Shown: positions 57,332 through 64,000 of the stretch, piece by piece
Layout of the letters: every line of letters starts with the position of its first letter
How positions within the stretch are numbered: the first letter of the stretch is position 1
Source: Streptomyces sp. TG1A-8
Lineage (GTDB): Bacteria; Actinomycetota; Actinomycetes; Streptomycetales; Streptomycetaceae
NCBI RefSeq assembly: GCF_030499535.1
Contig: NZ_JASTLB010000001.1
Location: forward strand, 1,736,001-1,800,000
DNA length: 64,000 nt
Direction: 5' to 3'
Notes under the pieces: model-generated
What the model was told of the DNA's origin: nothing
Database searches by the model: none
What the model saw: only the letters and a program-made list of their open reading frames with translations
Translations under genes and position numbers: made by a program

Positions 57332-58282
57332 TCAGGGGGTGGCCGGCGCCCAGACGGGGAGGGCTCCGGGGAGCACCTCGAAGGTGGCCGAGGCACCGAT
57401 GCCGTGCTGGTACTCGCCGTCGTGCTCCAGCGGGAGCCGGCGGCCGTCGGTGCGCTCGACGGTGATGCGGCGGCCCCGCGCGTACACGGTGGCCGGGTGG
57501 TCCAGGTGGGCGGCGTTCAGGGTCAGGTCGGGCACGTCCGCGGCGGCGACGGCGCCACCGATCACGCAGACGTCGAGCAGGCCGTCGTCGAGCAGCGAGC
57601 CGGGCATCACGTGGAACCGGCCGCCGCGGTAGGGACCGCCGCCGACGTTGGCGAGGATGGTGGGCCCCTCGTGCACCACGCGGCCGTCGACGGTGACCCG
57701 GCCGGGGTACGGCTCGTAGCCGGCCGCCGTGTCGGCGAAGGCGCGCACGTAGCGCTCCCGGCCGCTCAGCGGCAGCTCGCGGGCGGTGATCAGCGCGTCG
57801 GCGATCACGCCCGAGCAGGCGCCCAGGTAGACGTAGTTGCGGGTTTCGGCGAGGCGGGCCAGGTCCAGCCGGCGCAGGCGGGCGCTGCCGCCGACGCCGG
57901 AGTCGGTCAGGATCGCCTTCAGCGCCTCGCTCCAGGGCCGCTCGCCCCAGAGCATCTTGTAACCGGAGTTGCCGGTGCCGCCGGGCACCACCGCGAGGGT
58001 GGCGTCGCCGGTGACGGGGACGAGTCCCTGGACGGCCTCGCGGACGGTGCCGTCGCCGCCGATGGCGACGACCAGGTCGGGCGCCCCGTCGGGCCGCTGC
58101 AGGGCCCGGCGTACGGCGACGGTGGCGTCGCCGGGGCCGGTGGTGAGGTGGACCTCGGTGTGCTCCAGGCAGGAGGCGCACAGCTCGCGCACCTCTTCGA
58201 CCAGCTCGGGCGAGTGGCTGCCGGATGCGGGGTTGCCCAGGACGAGGGCCCGGGTGGGAGCCGGGGCTGCGGTGTCTGCCAT
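57332..58282 (-). CDS. Diacylglycerol kinase-like protein
   Basis: 316 residues. The nucleotide-binding signature 'VVAIGGDGTVREAV' is near residue 70, then 'AVVPGGTGNSGYKMLWGERP' and the C-terminal sandwich domain ('PGSLLDDGLLDVCVIGG'). Family members phosphorylate lipids such as diacylglycerol or sphingoid bases. Inside a biosynthetic cluster it may phosphorylate a pathway hydroxyl or take part in self-protection. The usual 'GTGNDFA' motif is altered to 'GTGNSGY', so the substrate may be atypical. SARP-like direct repeats lie 90 bp upstream. Confidence 0.88.
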   Translation of the reverse strand: MADTAAPAPTRALVLGNPASGSHSPELVEEVRELCASCLEHTEVHLTTGPGDATVAVRRALQRPDGAPDLVVAIGGDGTVREAVQGLVPVTGDATLAVVPGGTGNSGYKMLWGERPWSEALKAILTDSGVGGSARLRRLDLARLAETRNYVYLGACSGVIADALITARELPLSGRERYVRAFADTAAGYEPYPGRVTVDGRVVHEGPTILANVGGGPYRGGRFHVMPGSLLDDGLLDVCVIGGAVAAADVPDLTLNAAHLDHPATVYARGRRITVERTDGRRLPLEHDGEYQHGIGASATFEVLPGALPVWAPATP

Positions 58283-58371
58283 GCGGGCGTACTCCTTCGT
58301 CGGACAGGGGGCACCGGAGAGGACCGGGCGGGATGCGCCCCGGCGTCGCGGCGTTCCCCACTGTGCCGGGA

Positions 58372-58404
58372 GGCACTGTCACGGCGCTGACGCGCCACTG
58401 ACAC
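58372..58404. promoter_or_regulatory. Three 11-bp direct repeats upstream of the lipid-kinase-like gene
   Basis: GGCACTGTCAC, GGCGCTGACGC and GCCACTGACAC follow one another without gaps (58372-58382, 58383-58393, 58394-58404). The 11-bp period and CTGACAC core match the style of SARP activator sites, and the same unit occurs upstream of the P450 gene (62263-62284). Confidence 0.65.
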
Positions 58405-58427
58405 GGGGCGCGGCCCGAACACGCGAA

Positions 58428-58457
58428 CGTCCGGCCCCCCAGGGCGGGGGCCGGACG
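58428..58457 (-). terminator. Terminator of the P450-MFS-hydrolase operon
   Basis: 12-bp perfect stem (58428-58439 and 58446-58457) with a 6-nt loop, 20 bp beyond the hydrolase-fold gene. Confidence 0.75.
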
Positions 58458-58477
58458 CGGTGCGGACACGGCGGGTG

Positions 58478-59311
58478 TCACTCCTTGACGAACGCCAGCA
58501 GGTCGGCGTTCAGGCGCTCGGCGTGGGTGGCGAACAACCCGTGCGCGGCGCCCTCGTAGGTGAGCAGCCTGCTGTCCGGTATCAGCTCCGCGGTCCGCGG
58601 ACCGCACAGTGCGTAGGGCGCGCCCAGGTCGGCGGTCCCGTGGATCACCAGGGTGGGCACCGTGACCGCCGCCGTCTCCGCGCGCTGGTCGGTGGTGAAC
58701 AGCGTGCGGTAGACCTCGGTCCCGGCTCTCGGCGAGGTGTCCAGGCACAGGTTGATCAGCCAGCCGGCCAGTTGCCCGGAGATCGGCAGGCCCTGCGGGT
58801 CCGGGTCCGGGCGGCCGGTGAAGAACGGCCAGGTGAGGGCGTCCAGCCAGGCGGCCCGGTCGGTGCGGATGGCCTGCTCCACCTGGTCGAGGAGCGCCGG
58901 GTCGAGCCCGTCGGGGTTGTCCGGGGCGTTCAGCAGGAACGGGGTCGTGGACGCGACCAGGGCCAGCTTCGAGACCCGGTCGGTGCCGTGGCGGGACAGG
59001 TAGCGCACGCACTCCCCGCCGCCGACCGCGTAGCCGACCAGCACGGCGTCCCTCAGGTCGAGGTGGTCGAGCAGGTCGGCGAGGTCGTCGGCCAGGGTGT
59101 CGTAGTCGTACCCGTCCCACGGGACGTCCGAGCGGCCGCTGCCGCGCCGGTCGTAGGTGATGCAGCGCAACCCGTTCCCGGCGAGGAACGGCGCCTGGAA
59201 CTCCCACATGCGGGAGTCGGCCATGGCCACGCCGAGCAGGACGACGGGCCGGCCGGCGCCCCAGTCGCTGTAGTGCAGCCGGGTCCCGTCCCGGGCGGTG
59301 AGGTGCGGCAT
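58478..59311 (-). CDS. Alpha/beta-hydrolase fold protein lacking the nucleophile Ser
   Basis: 277 residues, close to non-haem chloroperoxidase-type hydrolases ('TARDGTRLHYSDWGAG', 'CITYDRRGSGRSDVPWDGYD'). At the nucleophile elbow the family reads G-F-S-M-G-G-G-E; here it is 'GYAVGGGECVRYL', with Ala in place of Ser (GCG codon). The oxyanion region is also changed ('VVLLGVAMADSRMW' instead of LHGWP). The acid ('HGTADLGAP') and His ('GAAHGLFATH') remain. It therefore should not hydrolyse esters by the usual route and may instead catalyse a cyclisation, lyase or isomerase step. AAGGAGG precedes the ATG. Third gene of the P450 operon. Confidence 0.9.
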   Translation of the reverse strand: MPHLTARDGTRLHYSDWGAGRPVVLLGVAMADSRMWEFQAPFLAGNGLRCITYDRRGSGRSDVPWDGYDYDTLADDLADLLDHLDLRDAVLVGYAVGGGECVRYLSRHGTDRVSKLALVASTTPFLLNAPDNPDGLDPALLDQVEQAIRTDRAAWLDALTWPFFTGRPDPDPQGLPISGQLAGWLINLCLDTSPRAGTEVYRTLFTTDQRAETAAVTVPTLVIHGTADLGAPYALCGPRTAELIPDSRLLTYEGAAHGLFATHAERLNADLLAFVKE

Positions 59312-59346
59312 GTTCCCTGCCTCCTTCTGTGGTGGCGGCCGGGCGT

Positions 59347-60819
59347 TCAGTCCCTGGCGGCGCGGCCGGGGGCGGCCAGCACCAGCAGGGAGGCGAGGAC
59401 GCCCAGGCAGATCAGCGGGATGAGAGTGGTGGTGAACGCGTGCGGGTAGGCGCCGGCCTTGCCGCCCGCGTCCGCGAGCGCGGGGAAGAACACCGCGCCG
59501 GCGATCGCCACGCCGACGGCGGCCCCGCCCTCCTGGGCCGTGTTGAGCAGGCCCGAGGCGGCGGCCGCGTGCTCGGGCACCGCTCCGCCGAGGACCAGGT
59601 TGGTCAGCGGGCCGGTGGTCAGGCCCATGCCGAGCCCGGCGACCAGCAGCATGGGCAGCAGCAACAGCACCGAGCCGCTCAGGTCCAGCTCCCGCACCGT
59701 CAGGGCGATCGCGCTGTAGCCGACGGCCAGGGTCAGCGGGCCGGCGGCCACCCGGCGGGCGGTCACCGAGGCGGCGAAGCGGGCCGAGACGAGCGAGGCC
59801 CCGAAGTAGCCCGCGCCCAGCGCCAGGAACAGCAGTCCGGACTCCAGCGGGCTCAGGCCCCGGCCCAGCTGCAGGTAGAGGGCGAGGGTGAAGAAGAACG
59901 AGCCCATGGCGAGGAAGTACACGACCGTCGCGAGCAGGCCCACCGAGAACAGCCGGGAGCGGAACATGCCCGGCTCGACCAGCGGGCCGCGACCGGCGGC
60001 GGCCCGGCGGCGCAGGTGCCAGACGGTCACCGCGAGCAGGACGGCCGCCCCGGCCAGCGACTCCCACACCCACACCGGCCAGTCGCGCTCCTGGCCCTCG
60101 AGCAGCGCGAACACCACCAGTGCGAGGGTCGCCGTGACCAGCAGCGCGCCGGTCAGGTCGAGCCTGGTGCCGCCCTGGCCGCGCGACTCGGGGATCGTGC
60201 GGCGGGTGAAGGCGAGGGAGGCCAGGCACAACGGGACGTTGATCAGGAAGATCGTGCGCCAGCTCAGGCCGGCCATGTCGACCGTGATCAGGGCTCCGCC
60301 GATGAACTGGCCGAAGACGCCGGCGAGTCCGATGACCAGGCCGTAGACGTTGAAGGCGCGGTCGCGGGCCTCGCCCGTGTACACGGTGCCGATGATGCCG
60401 AGCACCTGCGGGACCATCAGTGCCGCGGAGGCGCCCTGGGCGATGCGGGCCACGGCGAGGACGGTCACCGTGGGCGCCAGGCTGCACGCGGCCGAGGCCA
60501 CCATGAACAGGACCATGCCGAGGGCGAACATCCGCCGGCGGCCGTAGAGGTCCCCGAGCCGGCCGCCGGTGATCAGGCCCGAGGTGAACGCCACGCCGTA
60601 GCCGACGACGATCAGCTGGGCCTGGGCGGCGGTGGCGTCCAGGTCGGCCTTGATGGCGGGGACGGCCACGTTGGCGATGAAGAAGTCCAGCACCGTGATG
60701 AACGTGCCGACGAGCACCACCAGCAGGGCACCGGCCGAGGGGGCGGCGGCCGGCGCGCCGACGGGTTCCGTCCGCTCGTGCTCCTGCGCCGCGACTTCCG
60801 GGCTCAGTTCAGAAGTCAT
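59347..60819 (-). CDS. MFS exporter, DHA2 type (14 TM)
   Basis: 490 residues of the EmrB/QacA group with about 14 helices. Landmarks are 'TVLDFFIANVAVPAIKADLD' in helix 1, 'GGRLGDLYGRRRMFALG' (motif A) and 'GPLTNLVLGGAVPEHAAAAS' near helix 11. It probably exports the product of the right-hand cluster and gives resistance. It lies 60 bp after the P450 gene and 35 bp before the hydrolase-fold gene. Confidence 0.94.
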   Translation of the reverse strand: MTSELSPEVAAQEHERTEPVGAPAAAPSAGALLVVLVGTFITVLDFFIANVAVPAIKADLDATAAQAQLIVVGYGVAFTSGLITGGRLGDLYGRRRMFALGMVLFMVASAACSLAPTVTVLAVARIAQGASAALMVPQVLGIIGTVYTGEARDRAFNVYGLVIGLAGVFGQFIGGALITVDMAGLSWRTIFLINVPLCLASLAFTRRTIPESRGQGGTRLDLTGALLVTATLALVVFALLEGQERDWPVWVWESLAGAAVLLAVTVWHLRRRAAAGRGPLVEPGMFRSRLFSVGLLATVVYFLAMGSFFFTLALYLQLGRGLSPLESGLLFLALGAGYFGASLVSARFAASVTARRVAAGPLTLAVGYSAIALTVRELDLSGSVLLLLPMLLVAGLGMGLTTGPLTNLVLGGAVPEHAAAASGLLNTAQEGGAAVGVAIAGAVFFPALADAGGKAGAYPHAFTTTLIPLICLGVLASLLVLAAPGRAARD

Positions 60820-60879
60820 GACGACTCCGTTTCCTTGATTTTTCAGTGTGGGTTGTGCGGTGCACCGGGGTTCCTCCGG

Positions 60880-62088
60880 TCACCAGGTCACGGGCAGGTG
60901 GGTCACCCCGTGGAAGACGGTGCCGCGGCGGAACAGCGTGCGCGGGTCGGCCGCGAGGCGCAGGCCCGGGAATCGGCGCAGCAGGGAGCGCAGCGCCAGC
61001 TCCATCTCCAGGCGGGCCAGCGGGGCGCCCTGGCAATAGTGCGGGCCGAAGCCCCACTGCAGGTGCCCGCTGGTGTCGCGGCGCGGGTCGATGCGGTGCG
61101 GACAGGCGAAGACGGACTCGTCGTGGTTGCCGGCGGGCACCGAGATGACGACGGCGTCGCCCTTCTCGACCGTCACGCCGCCGAGTTCCAGGTCCTCGGT
61201 CGCGAGGCGGACCATGGCGTCCTGGGAGATGGACCAGTAGCGCATGGACTCCTCGATGAAGTTGGGGATCAGCGCGCCGTCGTCGGCGGTGACCTGGGCG
61301 CGCAGTTCGTCGTCGCGCAGCAGCGCGAGGACGTTCAGGCCGATCTGGTTGGTGGTGGTCTCGTGGCCCGCGACGAGCACCAGGCGGGCGATGCCCACGA
61401 GTTCGTCGAGGGTGAGGGCGCCGGTCGCGTGGTGGTTGACGACGAGGCGGCTGATCAGGTCGTCCCCGGGGTCGGTGAGCTTGCGCAGGGCCAGCTTGGC
61501 GAGGTACTCGGACATCTCCGTGAACGCGGCCAGGGAGACGGCCGGGTCCTCCTGGGAGATGGTGACGCGGGTCTTCTCGACGAAGAACGGGGAGTCCTCC
61601 TCCGGCACGCCGAGCAGGCGCGCGATGACCAGCGTGGGCAGGGCCCGGGAGAAGACGGCGTGCAGGTCGGCGGGTTGCGGCTGGGTGGCCAGCTCGTCCA
61701 GGAGCTCGTCCACCAGCCGCTGCACCGGTTCGCGCAGCCGCTTGACGCGGCGGGCGGTGAACTCGGTCTGGATCATGCCGCGCAGCCGTGCGTGCTCGGG
61801 GTCGTCCAGGCGCAGGAAGGAACTGGGGTTGCCACCGGGCGGGACCTGGATGCGCACGGGAGCGCCCGGTAAGGTCTCGTCGGCGCTCAGGCGCGGGTCG
61901 GCCAGGGCCTGGCGCACGTCGGCGTAGCGGGTCACCAGCCAGGCGAGCCGGGACTCCGCCGCACCGGCCGGGAGACGCACCACGCAGGGCGGAGCGGTGC
62001 GCAGTTCGGCCAGGACGGGCGGCGGATCGCCGTCCTCGGTCCGGGCGAAGGGCCAGTCGAGGATGTCGGTGTGGTCCGCGAGTGACAT
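60880..62088 (-). CDS. Cytochrome P450, CYP105-like
   Basis: 402 residues from the ATG at 62088 (TGGAGGACC upstream). The oxygen-activating I helix has 'VLVAGHETTTNQIG', the ExxR pair is 'EESMRYW', and the haem-binding loop is 'GFGPHYCQGAPLARLEM' with the cysteine ligand near residue 350. Sequence style is that of actinobacterial hydroxylases. It should oxidise the cluster product late in synthesis. It heads the operon P450-exporter-hydrolase fold and has SARP-like repeats about 175 bp upstream. No ferredoxin gene is adjacent. Confidence 0.94.
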   Translation of the reverse strand: MSLADHTDILDWPFARTEDGDPPPVLAELRTAPPCVVRLPAGAAESRLAWLVTRYADVRQALADPRLSADETLPGAPVRIQVPPGGNPSSFLRLDDPEHARLRGMIQTEFTARRVKRLREPVQRLVDELLDELATQPQPADLHAVFSRALPTLVIARLLGVPEEDSPFFVEKTRVTISQEDPAVSLAAFTEMSEYLAKLALRKLTDPGDDLISRLVVNHHATGALTLDELVGIARLVLVAGHETTTNQIGLNVLALLRDDELRAQVTADDGALIPNFIEESMRYWSISQDAMVRLATEDLELGGVTVEKGDAVVISVPAGNHDESVFACPHRIDPRRDTSGHLQWGFGPHYCQGAPLARLEMELALRSLLRRFPGLRLAADPRTLFRRGTVFHGVTHLPVTW

Positions 62089-62262
62089 GTTGGTCCTCCA
62101 GGATGGGGGGGCACAGGTGTTCCTCGGCACCGACTGTCTTTCTGCACTGGACGCGGACGCGGTTCGACGGGTGCGAACGGGCACGGGCGGGCACGAGCGG
62201 GCCGCCCGGGGAGACGCCTGTCTCCGGGCCGTACGCGGACGTCGTGCGCCACCTTCGCGCAC

Positions 62263-62284
62263 GGCGCTGACACGGCGCTGACAC
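62263..62284. promoter_or_regulatory. Two tandem GGCGCTGACAC repeats upstream of the P450 operon
   Basis: Exact 11-bp direct repeats (62263-62273 and 62274-62284), the same unit as at 58372-58404. Probably sites for the cluster's own SARP-type activator, which would lie outside the window. Confidence 0.65.
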
Positions 62285-62835
62285 GGGTCCCGGCAGGAAC
62301 CCGTGCGAGTCGGTGGGAGGAGCGGTTAGCGCGCGGCGGTGACCGCGCTCCGGGGGGTCCGGGCGTCCGTGGCCCGCGGGGGCGAGGACCGGGAACGGCG
62401 TCCGGACTGGGCTCCGCTGCGAGGGCAACGACCCCGCAGGCCCTCGGGCCGGCGGCCGAGGCGGCCTGGAGCGTTGCGCGGAGCGGGGGTGCGGGCCATG
62501 TCGGACGCTCTCCTCACGTGGGACGTACCGGCGGCGGACCGGAGTGCCGGCGGGCGCGTGCGGTGCTCATGACTCTGTCAAGAAGCCCTGACCTGGAACT
62601 GATCCGTGGCTGACGGGGGCCGGTGGCCGGGCCGCCCGCGCCGCGCTGTCCGCCGGTTCCGCTCCGGTGGGCGTCGACGGCCCCGCTGGGCCGTCCCGTA
62701 CCGGTGCGGTGCGGGCCGGGAACGCCACAACGCGTGGCGGGGCGCGGGACGGCCCCCGGACGGCAGTCGTCCTTCGGGTCACTGTCCCGCGCCCCGCTGA
62801 CACGGTGCGAGGTGCCTCGGCGGGCTCCGCCGGGC
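62285..62835. other. Gap between P450 and thioesterase genes
   Basis: No gene supported. Very GC-rich and without clear hairpin terminator; a lone CTGACACGG occurs near 62797. The thioesterase transcript may end here. Confidence 0.45.
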
Positions 62836-63636
62836 TCAGCGTGCCTTCTGGGCGACGAGCCGCTGCAGGCGGTGCGCGAAGTGCGCGGTGACGGCCTGGG
62901 CGTGCGTGTCGATGTAGAAGTGGCCGCCCTCGTACTCGTTGTGGCCGAGGTACGCCGGCGTGCGGCCGGCCCAGTGGGACATGGCGTCCGGGGCCTCCTG
63001 GAGCGGGTCGCTGCGGCCGCCGTACGAGGCGAGCGGGCAGGTGACGCCGGCGCCGTCGTCCTCGTACTGGGCGGCGACCCGCAGGTCGGCGCGCAGCGCC
63101 GGGACGACCAGGGCGAGCATCTCCGGGTTGTCGTAGATCTCCGCCGGGAACGAGCCCAACTTCTTGATCCACTCGACCAGTTCGGTCTCCGGCATGCGGC
63201 TCTGCTCCTCCGTCGGCTGGAAGAAGCCCTCGGGCGACCAGCCGGACATGCCGACCATCACCGGAGCCGGACCGCCCTCCTCCTCCATGCGGATCGCCAG
63301 CCGGAACGCCAGCTGGGCGCCCAGGCAGTGGCCGAAGAAGGCGAAGGGCCGCTCGTCCAGGTCGTCGAGCACCGCCTCGTGCAGGGCGTCGAGCAGCGGC
63401 CAGAACTCCTCGTACGTCGGCTCGTCACGGCGGTTGTGACGGCCGGGCAGGGTCACCGCCTGCGGGGAGATGTCCGGCGGCAGCAGGCTCTCCCAGTCGC
63501 GGTAGATGATGGCGCCGCTGCCCGCGTGGGGCAGCAGGAACAGCCGGATCGAGGCGTCGGGCGAGGGCTCCACGGGGTGGAACCACTGCCCCGCGCGGGA
63601 CATCTGGCTGCCGATGGTGCCGATGGCGGTGCTCAC
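62836..63636 (-). CDS. Type II thioesterase with Cys nucleophile
   Basis: 266-residue editing thioesterase of PKS/NRPS clusters ('RLFLLPHAGSGAIIYRDWES', 'AVTLPGRHNRRDEPTYEEFW'). The nucleophile elbow is 'FFGHCLGAQLAFRLA', Cys instead of the usual Ser; the catalytic Asp is in 'GGRSDPLQEAP' and His in 'YEGGHFYI'. It probably removes wrong or stalled acyl groups from carrier proteins, so a PKS or NRPS is expected further right. The GTG start overlaps the stop of the LLM gene by 3 bp, showing translational coupling. Confidence 0.92.
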   Translation of the reverse strand: MSTAIGTIGSQMSRAGQWFHPVEPSPDASIRLFLLPHAGSGAIIYRDWESLLPPDISPQAVTLPGRHNRRDEPTYEEFWPLLDALHEAVLDDLDERPFAFFGHCLGAQLAFRLAIRMEEEGGPAPVMVGMSGWSPEGFFQPTEEQSRMPETELVEWIKKLGSFPAEIYDNPEMLALVVPALRADLRVAAQYEDDGAGVTCPLASYGGRSDPLQEAPDAMSHWAGRTPAYLGHNEYEGGHFYIDTHAQAVTAHFAHRLQRLVAQKAR

Positions 63637-64000
63637 GTCTGCGTACTCCCAACGGTGGTGGACGGGCCGAGGGCGCGTACCGCGGGCAGCAGCACCTCGG
63701 CGATCTCCTTCAGCTGCGGCTCGGGGTCGAGGGATCCGATCCGTACGACCAGGTGCCGGGCACCGGCGCGGACGTACCCGCCGAGCCACTCGGCGCACTT
63801 CTCGGCGCTGCCCCAGGCGTAGGCCTGGATGGTCCGCATCTGGTCCAGGGAGCGGCCGTAGTAGTGGCTGATGTAGTGCTCCAGTTCGGCCTTGGCGGCG
63901 GCCTCGTCGCTGTTGACGGTGACCGTCGCGTACAGCGCCGGGGTGACCGTGCGGCCGGCCTCCGCCGCGAGTTCGGCGATGCGGCGGCGGGCGCGGCCGT
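63633..64000 (-). CDS. LLM-class F420-dependent oxidoreductase, C-terminal part
   Basis: About 122 residues of the C-terminus; the gene runs past the window end. The segments 'GRTVTPALYATVTVNSDEAA', 'LEHYISHYYGRSLDQM' and 'YAWGSAEKCAEWLGGYVRAG' followed by 'ARHLVVRIG' are typical of luciferase-like monooxygenases and F420-dependent enzymes. In biosynthetic clusters these act as reductases or oxygenases. It is coupled to the thioesterase gene. Confidence 0.85.
   Translation of the reverse strand, partial: GRARRRIAELAAEAGRTVTPALYATVTVNSDEAAAKAELEHYISHYYGRSLDQMRTIQAYAWGSAEKCAEWLGGYVRAGARHLVVRIGSLDPEPQLKEIAEVLLPAVRALGPSTTVGSTQT

Noticed and set aside
59329..61872. 847-codon plus-strand frame over exporter and P450
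   Set aside because: Antisense shadow; Gln/His/Gly-rich without any motif.

Overview
The window is high-GC chromosomal DNA of a Streptomyces-type actinomycete. Supporting signs are the codon bias, the frequent GTG starts and ATGA/GTGA gene overlaps, rare TTA codons confined to a few accessory genes, a DasR/dre regulon, and an aconitase gene next to an HTH-MurA fusion gene in the arrangement I recall from S. coelicolor. No computed searches were possible; all assignments rest on reading the sequence against known families.

Layout. 1-5.3 kb: two convergent GH92 alpha-mannosidase genes (the first cut by the window edge). 5.4-10.6 kb: acnA with a promoter region carrying an iron-box-like site and an 18-bp palindrome, a small DUF4236-like gene that has lost its start codon, and an HTH-MurA fusion gene. 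10.6-15.6 kb: accessory DNA with a TetR/SDR divergent pair, a decayed IS5-type transposase and an unknown membrane/coiled-coil protein. 15.7-40.9 kb: a biosynthetic island (see below). 41-46 kb: a GNAT gene, a tRNA-Ser-like sequence with an abnormal anticodon arm, a DGPF/ECF sigma pair and a short-type, apparently leaderless prolyl-tRNA synthetase. 46-53.2 kb: GH43 glycosidase and a dasABCD-like aminosugar uptake operon with divergent dasR and four dre-like sites. 53.6-55.2 kb: an IS110-family element. 55.2-64 kb: the left end of a second biosynthetic cluster, all genes leftward (MmgE/PrpD, SnoaL-like, lipid-kinase-like, an alpha/beta-hydrolase fold protein without its serine, DHA2 exporter, P450, type II thioesterase with a cysteine nucleophile, LLM oxidoreductase), continuing past the window.

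The central island looks like the most novel system. Class II DAHP synthase, a PhzE-type ADIC synthase, a PhzD-type isochorismatase and a DhbA/EntA-type dehydrogenase form the known route from the shikimate pathway to 3-hydroxyanthranilate (precedent: CalB1-B4 of calcimycin). Next to it, between two paralogous AMP-forming ligases, sits a tightly overlapping nitrate module: NarK-type transporter, molybdopterin nitrate reductase and its FAD/[2Fe-2S] electron-transfer partner. There is no nitrite reductase. 3-Hydroxyanthranilate is an ortho-aminophenol, and ATP- and nitrite-dependent diazotases of the CreM type are AMP-ligase homologues. My inference is that the island makes nitrite from nitrate and uses it to form a diazo or other N-N bond on 3-hydroxyanthranilate. 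The parts read directly are the gene families and layout; the chemistry is a hypothesis. Two regulators (PucR/GAF type and a transposase-derived protein lacking its first catalytic Asp) and the isochorismatase carry TTA codons, so bldA control is likely. The isochorismatase is frameshifted at a C6 tract as the sequence stands.
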